Assembly (NCBI GenBank): GCA_964596165.1
Contig: CAZQTW010000026.1
Coordinates: forward strand, 11,754 to 75,753
From: CAYUQT01 sp964596165
GTDB lineage: Bacteria; Planctomycetota; Phycisphaerae; UBA1845; JAFGLZ01
DNA: 64,000 nucleotides
Reading direction: 5' to 3'
Shown here piece by piece: positions 1-10,766 of this stretch (the stretch's first letter is position 1; every line of letters starts with the position of its first letter). A model generated the notes under the pieces. That model had not been told where the DNA came from and made no database searches. It worked only from the letters and a program-made list of their open reading frames with translations. A program made the translations under genes and the position numbers.

Positions 1-486
1 CTGGGCAGCCGTCTCGGCCGTCTCGCCGGACTTGCTGATCACGTTGAACAGCGTCTTGTCGAGCTGATCACCGATCGCGTCCAGCACCTCGCCGAATTGG
101 ACGGGATCGACGTTGTCCAGGACGAACAGCCGCGGGCCGCCGCGCCGGGCGTCCGGGATCAGGTTGTGGGTATAGGGGTTGAGGGCGGTCTGGAGGGCGA
201 TGTTGCCCAGTGCCGATCCGCCGATGCCGCAGACGACGAGGTTCGCGTACTTGCCCTGATGCCGCTCGCAGGCGGCCTCAACCGTCGCGAGCATTTGCTG
301 GTCGTAAGGCAGCTCCCGGTACCGGCGTTTCCCCTGCTTTCGTTCGCCCTCGATGCGTTGGACGACGGACGCGATCTTGGCCGACAGGCCGTCGATATCG
401 GCATCGCTCAGGCCGTGTTCCGGGCCCACGGCCGAGGCCGTAACGTTCTTGTAGTACAAACGGAGCACGTCGTTGCTTGCGGACAT
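1..486 (-). CDS. pgi: Glucose-6-phosphate isomerase, N-terminal part (runs off the window)
   Basis: Cytoplasmic glycolytic enzyme interconverting glucose 6-phosphate and fructose 6-phosphate. The first 162 codons are present and the frame is still open at base 1, so the 3' part lies outside. The translated end contains SKSGETAET, the sugar-phosphate-binding SIS-fold motif of Pgi, and an earlier glycine-rich stretch reads VVCGIGGSALGN, which is also typical of Pgi. The start is the ATG at 486; the upstream gene (UvrD-like helicase, same strand) ends 99 bases away, so the two could be co-transcribed. No sign of damage in the visible part. The family assignment is firm; whether this is the short bacterial/archaeal Pgi type cannot be decided without the C-terminus. 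Confidence 0.9.
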   Translation of the reverse strand, partial: MSASNDVLRLYYKNVTASAVGPEHGLSDADIDGLSAKIASVVQRIEGERKQGKRRYRELPYDQQMLATVEAACERHQGKYANLVVCGIGGSALGNIALQTALNPYTHNLIPDARRGGPRLFVLDNVDPVQFGEVLDAIGDQLDKTLFNVISKSGETAETAAQ

Positions 487-585
487 GGATCACACTCCAA
501 ACACGTCGGCGCGCCTACACCCTGCATCCCCTCACGGCAAAGCCCCGCACAGGCCCCGGCCGTCCCGACCATTCTGTACGCCAGA

Positions 586-2799
<2,214 letters not shown>

Positions 2800-2907
2800 A
2801 AGCCCTCTGGGGAACGGCTGTTCCGTCCGTGGTGTTCGCCGAATCGGTCGGCATTCGGCGAATGCGCTTAACCTTCGCGGCCGACGCCGCGCCGACATCC
2901 GTTGGAC

Positions 2908-4890
2908 TCATTCGATGACGACACAGGTGTGCGTCTTGAGTCGCGGGACGGTGAGTGTAACCCGTCCGCGGCGATATGTGAACGTGAGGCGGCGTTTTTG
3001 CGGCAGCAACACGGCGGACCTCGGCTTGCGGGCCCGCAGGACCGACAGGCGGATGTAACAGACGGGAACGGCCTCCTCCGAAATCGACCATTGCGGACCG
3101 TTCTGAATCTCGTACCGACCGTTCACCAGGTGAATCAGGTCGGCCTTGTCGCGACACCAGTGGACGACCTCGACGCAGGGCGGCGCCGCGACGCGCAGTC
3201 GTCGCTCCTTCATCGAGCGGCGCACCAGATTCGCCACGAGCTTGCGAAGCTCCGGGTAATCGTGCCGGGCATACGAGGCGAAGATTTCGCCGGCGATCAT
3301 GACCACGCGCCCCTTGCCGGTCTTGTGAATCGTGATGGCCGGAGGTCCGCCACGTCGCTGCGGCGGGGGCTCCTGCCAGTTGTACGGCGCGAATCCCGCC
3401 ACGGCAGAGGGGGCGACGTATTCGGCGAGCTCCTTGGCGGCCTGCGCCTCGAACAACCCGAACCGGCCGTGGACCACCAACGGCATATCGTGAACGCCGC
3501 GGCCGAGTCTGCGGGATCGGGAGCCGATGTAGCCCCACCGGGAATCCGCCGGCCCGTGGAACCGGACACCCATGAGACAGTCGAGTTCGCGAGGAAAGGG
3601 ATACGACGCGATCAGCGTCCCGCCCTTGTTGACGTACTTGTAGAGTGCGACCACGGTTTCCGGAGCGAGAACCTCCTGCTCGGGCAGGATCACGCCCACG
3701 TAGTCGGCGATCGTGTCGCGGAGCGTCCGTTCGTTGACAATGTTGAAGTGCTCGTTGCTTTGGACCAGCATCTTGTGCGCGCCGCGAATCTTGACCAGCG
3801 CGTCTTCGTTGCCGAAGAGTTGCGTGCCCATGCCATACGACGTGCTGGCGCTGTGGAGCACGGCGATGTTCCGAGCCGGCGTGGCGCCGCGCGTCAGCCC
3901 TTCGCGCTCGGCGACGAAATCGAAGACCCGACGAACGCAGGCGTAGATTCCCCGGTCGAGCGTGCCGTCGGGATAGAACGTGTCGCCCAGGATGCACGTG
4001 CCCCCGTTGGCCAGCACGGTGGCGAACTCCTGCCGCAGAACCGCCGCGGGTTTCATCGTCCAGTCGCCCCGGTGCTCGATGAACCGCGGCGTCATGATCT
4101 CGTACGGCACGCCGAGCGTCGCGAGGTATCGCCCCTCCAGGCTGTAGGCGAGCATGTTCGGCGCGGGGTCCGTCGTCAGATAGCCGACGTACTCCCGCGG
4201 CGGCTCCGGCATCCGCGTCGAATACGCCCAGTTGAAGCCGACGCGGACGTTCGGACGATAAGCGTGGACGGCGTCGGCCATCCGCTGCTCAAAGGCATAT
4301 CCCACCTGCCGAAACCAGGCGGCATACCGACCCCACTCGCCGTTGCCCGGCGTGGTCGGCAAATCACTGCCCGATGCTTGCCGATACGCGGCGCGACAAT
4401 GATCGCAATAGCACGGCGCCAGATTGGCGTTCGCGGCACAGTCGAACACGATCTCGTCGAAATCGTAGCGTTCGGCGATCTCGCGGACCTGCGGCTCGGT
4501 CAGTTGGGCAACGTAGGGGCTGTTGAAGCAGACCTTCGTGCCGATTGCCCCGTCGGCCGAGCGACGCATCCACTCGGGATGCAGGCGTTTGATGCGTTCG
4601 TCGATCGCCGCGCTGTAGTAGAGGCGAACGAGCAAGCCGGCGCGGCGGCACGCGGCAATCATCCCGGCGACAAGGTCCTTCGTCAGGTGCGGGTGGGCGT
4701 TGCCCAGGGCCGTCGGGTACGTGGCGTTGCCGTAATGGCATTTCGCGAAAACGGCGATGCCGTTAACACGGGCTTTTTTCAGTGTGGCGACGATCGCGTC
4801 GAAATCGGCGGCATGTCCCACCTTTTCGACGAAATCGGGCATGTGGAAATCGAAGTGAATCATCCGTGAAACATCGGCGAACTCGGGCAT
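2908..4890 (-). CDS. Putative glycoside hydrolase (GHL/alpha-L-fucosidase-like barrel plus trimerisation-like domain)
   Basis: A 660-residue protein. Residues 1 to about 350 look like a TIM-barrel hydrolase: it opens with MIHFDFHMPDF, has alternating beta/alpha segments, and carries IVFDCAANANL followed by a CYCDHC cysteine pair. Residues of about 360-480 resemble the beta-galactosidase trimerisation fold (NIAVLHSAST, then VILPEQEVL and a glycine-rich YVNKGGTLI), and the C-terminus is a beta-rich tail. I see no signal peptide, so it may act in the cytoplasm. The ATG at 4890 is preferred over an upstream one because GAGGGGAG lies seven bases before it. It is a distant relative of the protein at 23829-26009. 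The substrate is unknown; the fold call is an inference from motif order. Confidence 0.7.
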   Translation of the reverse strand: MPEFADVSRMIHFDFHMPDFVEKVGHAADFDAIVATLKKARVNGIAVFAKCHYGNATYPTALGNAHPHLTKDLVAGMIAACRRAGLLVRLYYSAAIDERIKRLHPEWMRRSADGAIGTKVCFNSPYVAQLTEPQVREIAERYDFDEIVFDCAANANLAPCYCDHCRAAYRQASGSDLPTTPGNGEWGRYAAWFRQVGYAFEQRMADAVHAYRPNVRVGFNWAYSTRMPEPPREYVGYLTTDPAPNMLAYSLEGRYLATLGVPYEIMTPRFIEHRGDWTMKPAAVLRQEFATVLANGGTCILGDTFYPDGTLDRGIYACVRRVFDFVAEREGLTRGATPARNIAVLHSASTSYGMGTQLFGNEDALVKIRGAHKMLVQSNEHFNIVNERTLRDTIADYVGVILPEQEVLAPETVVALYKYVNKGGTLIASYPFPRELDCLMGVRFHGPADSRWGYIGSRSRRLGRGVHDMPLVVHGRFGLFEAQAAKELAEYVAPSAVAGFAPYNWQEPPPQRRGGPPAITIHKTGKGRVVMIAGEIFASYARHDYPELRKLVANLVRRSMKERRLRVAAPPCVEVVHWCRDKADLIHLVNGRYEIQNGPQWSISEEAVPVCYIRLSVLRARKPRSAVLLPQKRRLTFTYRRGRVTLTVPRLKTHTCVVIE

Positions 4891-5218
4891 GATCGGCTCC
4901 CCTCGATCGCGGTCAACATCCGTGTCACGACGCCTTTCGACACCCGCCATTATGCCGTCGCGATGGCCAAGGGCAAGCCCTTGCCCTCGTCGGGGCAACA
5001 TGCGCCGGGACCATCGCGGCTCGGTGCATGTGTGTCCGACGCCATACCCAAGCCGTCGGCGCGAGCATGTTTATAATTGCCTTGATGGGACTGCCCATGC
5101 GACAATTCCCGTCGCGCCTTCGGTCCGCGGAAGTGTCTCCCTGTAAACGGTGCGTGGGCGTTTTCCGAACAGTGAGGAGACGCGCGACGTTGGCACCAGC
5201 AGTCCCCATTTCGTCAGG
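4891..5218. other. Intergenic region between divergent loci
   Basis: No convincing gene. It holds the upstream region of the minus-strand hydrolase and, on the plus strand, a perfect TATAAT at 5072-5077 with no clear -35 box. That box could be a leftover promoter of the decayed gene beginning near 5219. Confidence 0.4.
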
Positions 5219-5848
5219 CCGCAGATCGGCATGATGCGGAAGATGTCGCAGCTTGCCGATGATTACGGAATTGACGTGTGGATCTGGCATTCGGCGCTGG
5301 GCGTGGACCACGCCCAGCCGGCGACGGTCGACTCTGCCCTGAAGGAATGGGGCGAGGTCTACTTGAAGCTGCCGCGCGTCGATGCGGTATTCGTACCCAG
5401 CGGCGACCCCGGACGCCTTGAACCGAAACATCTGATGGCATTTCTCGAAAAGGCGGCGGACGTGTTTCGGCGGGCACCGCTTGTCGATTCGCTTGTGGCA
5501 ATGGACAAGGCGGAACGTATCCTGGACCGCGCGGTGTTGGCCCCCGTGGCTCAGGATCTCCGCGCCCGCGTCTTCGAGCTGGCCGAGGCGCTGTATCCAA
5601 GCATTCGCATGCGGTTGAGCGTGCCCCGCTACGAGGCGATTCATATCGACCGCGGCGCAAACCTGGACTTGATCGACGTTCCGCTCGACGATCGTCTCTG
5701 GCTCAAGGCCCGCTTCGCAGAGCTGCGGTGGAAGGACACCGATCGTCAGCGGCAACAGGGGATTTCCGAAATCGTCAACTGGACCGATCCCGGACCTGGA
5801 GTCTACCCGTCCTCATGCTCCACGGCGGGCGTCCCACGGATCGCGTGA
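5219..5848 (+). pseudogene. Remnant of a large putative hydrolase with an internal in-frame deletion
   Basis: One open frame joins two pieces that look like non-adjacent parts of a much longer planctomycete-type protein. The first piece (about 5219-5475) contains YGIDVWIW, EWGEVYLKLPRVDAVFVP and GDPG, recalling an internal barrel segment of a large exported family. The second piece (about 5480-5800) starts at PLVDSLVAMDKAERILDRA and ends in EIVNWTDPGPG, which resembles the C-terminal region of the same family. There is no N-terminal domain, no signal peptide and no good start, and after NWTDPGPG the sequence turns into unrelated residues before the stop. I read it as a decayed gene that lost its 5' end and several hundred internal codons. 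The family recognition is from memory and is moderate. Confidence 0.55.
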
Positions 5849-6025
5849 TATGCCCCGCTATCGCACGAAATCGGGGCGGCTCGACGCGGTGATTGCACGG
5901 AACCCATCAATCGGAAAGCCCCACTTGCAGAACCGTCGGGCCGCGGCTTTGTAGGCACCTCGGGCTTTTGTCCGAGGAATCGTTGCACGCGGTCACGGAC
6001 CGTTCCGACCTCGCCGCGTGCGCAA

Positions 6026-6051
6026 GGAAAAGGGGCCGCACATGGCCCCTT
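6026..6051 (-). terminator. Rho-independent terminator of the subtilisin-like protease gene
   Basis: An 8-bp perfect inverted repeat (AAGGGGCC and GGCCCCTT, six-base loop, 6030-6051) read on the minus strand is followed by TTTTCCTT. It lies about 60 bases past the stop of the protease gene that ends at 6110. Confidence 0.7.
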
Positions 6052-6109
6052 CAAGCTCTATTTTGTAATGCGCCCCCGGTACCGAGCGACCGTCCCGGAG
6101 GGATTACTT

Positions 6110-8866
6110 CTACCTCCGTCGGCGGCCCAGGTGCAACAGTCCCCAGCCAAGCATCGTGGCCACCAGCATGGGCGTCCCGGCCGACCCACACGAACCGCAT
6201 GTCGGACATAGGCATGCGAGGTCCCATGGATCGGCATTGCTCGTATCGCTGGTCCTCGCGGGCGCCTTCGAGACACTACACATGAGCGAGGCCATCGCCG
6301 ATTGACCTTTGCTGTCGGTGACTCGAACGGTTACCGGATACGCACCGGCATTCAAGTAGGTATGTTCCACCACCTGTCCGACGGCCGTCGCGCCGTCGCC
6401 GAACGTCCAGAGGATTTGATCGATGGTGGTACCGGGGGCAGCCACCACTACGCTGCGAAGCCGAATCACGTGGGGCGCGGGCCCGTCCGCGGAGTAGCCC
6501 GGGTCAATGCTGATGCGAACCGTGGGCGGCTTGCCGACCGCCTCCGTCACTTGGATCATCATCTGCGCCTGGCCCGAGAGGCCGGTTCCGTCCGTTACCG
6601 TTACCTTTGCCATATAGGTCCCGACCAGATTGTATTTGTGCGTGACGGACTGAACGTTTCCGGCGCCTGTACCGTCGCCAAAATCCCACACATAGCTGAA
6701 CACCGTGTTCTCGACGTCGGGATCAAACGCCCCGGCGGCGAAATTCACGGTCAGCGGGCCCGGCCCCGTGCGAGGCGTCGCGTACACGCTCGCCTTGGGC
6801 GCGCTCTTGGGCCCCAGAACGGTGCCGGTGCTTCTTCCCCACGACCAGCGGTTCTGAGGATTGCGAACAAAGACGGCATAGTAGTGCTGACCTTGCCCGG
6901 GGTCGGCGGAGTACGTCGAACTCATGGAGTTCTGAACCACCTGGACGCCGGGCGCGACATAGTCGCCCACGACGTAGTTCTGCGGCGATTCCATCCGCAT
7001 CCCGGACGGCGTCCACGTGATCGGAAGCGTGCTGTGAATGACCATGACCGAAGCGACCTCGTCGGCCGGAAGGCTCTGTGGGTTCTTCCACGTCAGCAGG
7101 ACCGTGCTGGTCCCGGTCAGCGAGAGGTTCTTCACCGGTGGCGGCCAGGTCTTGTTGCCGTTCGCGGACGATTCCTTCGCGGCGATGACGGCCTGATACG
7201 CATTGGCCCGGCCGTAGCCATACGCCTCACTGTGACCGGTAACGATGTCGTAGGTGCCCCCCGCCAGATCGATCTGATCGGCCGTGTGCTCCAAAATCCG
7301 ACGAACTTGGTCCACATACAGGTTTGGATTGATGCCCACGATGAGCCCTGCGATGCCCGATACCAGCGGCGCGGAGCTCGACGTACCACCAAAGTTCTTC
7401 GTATAGTTACCGTCCGGGATCTCAGGAAGCCCGTAGATGTTCACGCCGCCCTCATTGTAACCCTTCGTGGGTAACCGGAGGTTCGGCTCGTCCATCACGT
7501 CGGTTGTCGTAATGCCAAGCGCGAAAGGATCATCGACATCGCTGCTGGGTGCCACAACACAAAGCTCAGGACCGGTATCGCTATAAGGCGACCTGATATC
7601 GAAACAGTTGGAGGCCCCAACGGCGATGACATCGGCCAAGCCCGCGATCGGACTAACGAAATCAATCGTCCCATAGCCGTTTCCTGATGAGAAGATGACG
7701 ACCATGCCCTTCCCACGACGTCCGGTGGTCGCAGCCTGATGAATTGCATTCTTGAGAACGTCGGACGGTTCCGTGTAGAGCAGTCCCCAGCTATTGTTGA
7801 TCACATCGGCGCCGTTGGCCAGCGCGAACAGGAACGCGTCGGCAAGGTCCGATTCAGTATATCCCCATCGAAGGCCCATCCAGCGGGCGGTGGGGGCCGA
7901 ACCCACTACACCAAAACCGTTCAAGCGTGCTGCCGCAACTCCCGTAACGGCGGTCCCGTGATTCTCGCCGGGAAACCCCGGCGTCGGATCGGTGTCGTTG
8001 TCAGTAAAGTCATATCCCGTCAGGTAGCCGGCCTTGAGATCCTCGTGGCTCCTCTGCTGACCTTCGTCATGAATGGCGATCACAACGCTTCCAAGCTGCG
8101 GGAGCCCCGTCACCTCGTTCCACGCCTCCGGCCAGTCCACATCAGCGTCGACCGTTGCGCCCCCTTGACCGGTGTTGTGAAGATGCCATTGCAGCGGGTA
8201 GTAGGTATCCGTAATAGTGACCGCGGCAGGTTGAATCTCGGCGATGAAGTCCGGATGACAATAGGCGACCTGTGTGTCCCCCGCGATGGCGGCGGCCACC
8301 GCGACGGCATCCCCGCTCGGATCGCTCAGCTTGATGAGGTAGGTGCCGCTCAGTCCCTCCATCGGCCGAACGACAGTCGCGCCATAGTTCGCAAGGAATG
8401 CACCGGCTTGCGCCTCGGACAGGGCCTCCTTGAACGCCACCACCATCCGGTCCGTAACGATCCGGTTGCGCTTCGTCGCCGGGTCGACATAAAGCTTGCT
8501 GACCTGTCGCACACCGGCGATCGAACGGAGCTGCGCCATCTTTTCGGCGCTCACCCCTCCGGACACCGGCACCAAACGGATGGGTACGTTCGGGTTGGGC
8601 GAAGCCAGAATCAACGTGGTCATGCCTTTGGCAGCCAGATCGGCGGCCACCTGTTTCAGGTCGGCGCCCGGCGCCAACTCGATCGTGACCATCGCGTCGG
8701 AACTGACGATCGGAACCGCTTGTCCGGCGTTGTAGTAAACGGCGTTCTCGGCCCCACCCAACACGCCGACGACGACGAAGTTGAACAAGACGATTCCAGC
8801 GAAGGCAAGACGATTCGAGCGAAGCCCGATCCTCCGCCCGCTTGTGGGACACGACCGGAATGTCAT
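6110..8866 (-). CDS. Exported subtilisin-like (S8) serine protease with PKD domains and Cys-containing C-terminal tail
   Basis: A 918-residue exported protease. A signal peptide (hydrophobic core FAGIVLFNFVVVGVLGG) is followed by a propeptide of about 200 residues. The S8 domain has its Asp near residue 265 (in HDEG, where DTG is usual), His near 302 (NHGTAVTG), the oxyanion Asn in INNSWG, and the nucleophile Ser near 495 (GGTSSSAPL). A fibronectin-like segment and two PKD domains (VWDFGDG and LWTFGDG) follow. The protein ends in CGSCGSAG, a hydrophobic stretch and RRRR, which looks like a sorting and anchoring tail. The start at 8866 is preferred over upstream in-frame codons because GGAGAGG precedes it and it opens the signal peptide. 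Transcription ends at the terminator at 6026-6051. Substrate unknown. Confidence 0.88.
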   Translation of the reverse strand: MTFRSCPTSGRRIGLRSNRLAFAGIVLFNFVVVGVLGGAENAVYYNAGQAVPIVSSDAMVTIELAPGADLKQVAADLAAKGMTTLILASPNPNVPIRLVPVSGGVSAEKMAQLRSIAGVRQVSKLYVDPATKRNRIVTDRMVVAFKEALSEAQAGAFLANYGATVVRPMEGLSGTYLIKLSDPSGDAVAVAAAIAGDTQVAYCHPDFIAEIQPAAVTITDTYYPLQWHLHNTGQGGATVDADVDWPEAWNEVTGLPQLGSVVIAIHDEGQQRSHEDLKAGYLTGYDFTDNDTDPTPGFPGENHGTAVTGVAAARLNGFGVVGSAPTARWMGLRWGYTESDLADAFLFALANGADVINNSWGLLYTEPSDVLKNAIHQAATTGRRGKGMVVIFSSGNGYGTIDFVSPIAGLADVIAVGASNCFDIRSPYSDTGPELCVVAPSSDVDDPFALGITTTDVMDEPNLRLPTKGYNEGGVNIYGLPEIPDGNYTKNFGGTSSSAPLVSGIAGLIVGINPNLYVDQVRRILEHTADQIDLAGGTYDIVTGHSEAYGYGRANAYQAVIAAKESSANGNKTWPPPVKNLSLTGTSTVLLTWKNPQSLPADEVASVMVIHSTLPITWTPSGMRMESPQNYVVGDYVAPGVQVVQNSMSSTYSADPGQGQHYYAVFVRNPQNRWSWGRSTGTVLGPKSAPKASVYATPRTGPGPLTVNFAAGAFDPDVENTVFSYVWDFGDGTGAGNVQSVTHKYNLVGTYMAKVTVTDGTGLSGQAQMMIQVTEAVGKPPTVRISIDPGYSADGPAPHVIRLRSVVVAAPGTTIDQILWTFGDGATAVGQVVEHTYLNAGAYPVTVRVTDSKGQSAMASLMCSVSKAPARTSDTSNADPWDLACLCPTCGSCGSAGTPMLVATMLGWGLLHLGRRRR

Positions 8867-9470
8867 GACCACCTCTCCTTCAGAAACTGCCCTTGAGGGC
8901 GCTCCGTACTGAGGACGGCCGGGCCTCAGCTTGTGCCCTGCCATGTCAAATCTATAAGTCCTTAGCTTGGGGTACTTTCCAAGAGATTGGGTTCGGGCGA
9001 ACTCGCGGAAAGACACTAGTCTTGGCGTCCACACGGATTGCATGGTCCATCTAAACCCACTTGGACAAGTATTCCATACTCCGGCGCTGGTGGGATTACC
9101 TCCCCCATCCCCATCATTGGACCGCACCGTACTTAACCGCTATCGATATCGGACTTTGGCGGCCAATCTCTGTATGATATGACCGCCCATTGCCCAGGTC
9201 TATTCTTAGCGGTGAGAATATTTCGCGGCGGTCCCGAGTTGGCTTACGAAACGCCAAGACGGCAGCGCATGCCCGCCCGTCGTGCTTAACATATTGGGGC
9301 GCAAGAGGAAACAACTGTTTGCGGCAAAGGGATCGGCCGGCGTTTATGTCCTGGAAGGCCAGAGAATATCATCGTTACCCAGTGCCGGCGCATCGCTTGT
9401 CGCTCCGAACCAGGGCTTCTGATTACTGACTCCTGGATTCTGACTTCTCGGGAGGTGTTCACACATCGCT
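8867..9470. other. 604-bp intergenic region
   Basis: Lies between the protease start and the stop of the GH43 gene, both on the minus strand. It must hold the protease promoter, but I see no hexamer pair with acceptable spacing (a TTGACA on the minus strand at 8943-8948 has no matching -10). No conserved reading frame or RNA gene is visible. Confidence 0.3.
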
Positions 9471-10463
9471 TCACGGCGCCGGTTCATCCGTTCCCCTCGT
9501 GGTCTTCGCATGCAGGATGCCTGCGTCGTCAAACCACAACGGATCGATGGCGAGAAAGCGATTCCATCCAACCTTCTCGCTGTTCTGCTGGTGGTAGACC
9601 ATCCACAGCCTGCCGTCGGGACCGGTTACGACACAATGATGTCCGGGGCCGAAGACCCCGCCCCCGCGCTTGGCGATCGGGTTGCCGCGGTACTTGCCGA
9701 ACGGCCCCACGGGTGAGACGGCCGTCGCATACCCGATGGCATAGTCGGGACCGTCGGCACCGCTTCCGGAATACATCAGGTAGTAGGTCCCTTTGTGCTT
9801 CAGCATCCATGGCCCTTCGGTCACGGACCCTCTGCGTTTCTCCCATGCCTCGGTCGGCCGGATGACAACTTGCGATTGACCTTTCTTGGTGAGCGGATCC
9901 GCCATCGGCTGAACCATGATTTTGAATCCGCCGACGAGGTCCACGTAATAGAGGTAGCACGCGCCGTCGTCGTCCTGGAAAAGGTGTGCGTCTATGGCAT
10001 GGTCCGCGAGTGTGCCTCGATCGGCAAACGGTCCGAGCGGATGATCGGCCACCGCGACGCCGATCTGTTTGCCTCGGCCGGGCCTGTTCACGGTGTAATA
10101 GAGGTAAAACCTGCCCGTTCCCCGCCGGTCGTGGAAGACATCCGGTGCCCATGCGCCGCGCCGAGGGTCGGTGAAGCACTTGGGTTTCTGTTCCCAATGC
10201 ACGAGATCATCCGAGACGAAGACGTCGTATCCCTTTCCATCCAGCGTGGGGTACAGGTAGTACTTGCCCTGGTACCGGATGACCGCGGGGTCGGCCGGCC
10301 CGAGGCGGTCAATGATGGGATTTCGATACGTCTTGAGAGGACGCGTCGCGGGAGATGCGCCAGACGATCCGGACGCCGCCCCCGTCCGCGCAACGGCAGA
10401 CGGTTCCGCGAGGACCAGCCAGACCCCCATCGGGATGAGCCAACTCCGCGCCCGGACTGTCAT
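9471..10463 (-). CDS. Exported glycoside hydrolase family 43 protein
   Basis: A 330-residue five-bladed beta-propeller glycosidase of the GH43 group (arabinofuranosidase/xylosidase-type activities). An N-terminal signal peptide (core LIPMGVWLVLA, then AVA) directs export. The three catalytic carboxylates expected for GH43 are present: Asp in ADPAVIRYQGKYYLY (base), Asp in IDAHLFQDDDG (pKa modulator), and Glu in VTEGPWMLKHKGTYYLMYSG (acid). The motif GPGHHCVVTGPDG near the end is also typical. The start is uncertain between ATG 10463 (weak GAGAG upstream) and ATG 10475. It is divergent from the trypsin-like protease gene and stands alone on its strand. The exact linkage cleaved cannot be read from the sequence. 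Confidence 0.88.
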   Translation of the reverse strand: MTVRARSWLIPMGVWLVLAEPSAVARTGAASGSSGASPATRPLKTYRNPIIDRLGPADPAVIRYQGKYYLYPTLDGKGYDVFVSDDLVHWEQKPKCFTDPRRGAWAPDVFHDRRGTGRFYLYYTVNRPGRGKQIGVAVADHPLGPFADRGTLADHAIDAHLFQDDDGACYLYYVDLVGGFKIMVQPMADPLTKKGQSQVVIRPTEAWEKRRGSVTEGPWMLKHKGTYYLMYSGSGADGPDYAIGYATAVSPVGPFGKYRGNPIAKRGGGVFGPGHHCVVTGPDGRLWMVYHQQNSEKVGWNRFLAIDPLWFDDAGILHAKTTRGTDEPAP

Positions 10464-10669
10464 GAGTGCTCTCATATGTGACAGCTTAATCGCGGGGATT
10501 GCCTCTCGTCGAGCGGCATCGTGAACGGGTTCCACGACCCATCCGTCAATCGCATGAGTCGTGCCGGTTGTGTAGCCCCCACGCATTGTCGCAGGGTGGA
10601 GGATCGAATTTCGGAATTATCGCGGCATGAGTCTTGGCCGGAAGTCGCCCCATGTTGCGTTGAATGGGC

Positions 10670-10698
10670 TCCAACTCGGCCGCGGGGTTCGCTATAAT
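10670..10698 (+). promoter_or_regulatory. Candidate sigma-70 promoter of the trypsin-like protease gene
   Basis: A perfect TATAAT at 10693-10698 lies about 70 bases before the ATG at 10767. The -35 position (around 10670) is a poor match (TCCAAC), so only the -10 supports the call. The rest of the 303-bp divergent region (10464-10766) shows nothing else. Confidence 0.4.
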
Positions 10699-10766
10699 CA
10701 GGACGCTGTCATCGGGTGGAGACCGACCTCGCCGGCTTCGAACAAAGGGTGGAGGGGGACTGGCCA

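Noticed and set aside
2902..4869. 655-codon plus-strand frame opposite the GHL-type hydrolase
   Set aside because: Antisense mirror of a real gene; Arg/Val/Asp-rich with no motif or ribosome site.
8943..8948. TTGACA on the minus strand upstream of the subtilisin-like protease gene
   Set aside because: The position 17 bases downstream is GC-rich with no -10 hexamer.
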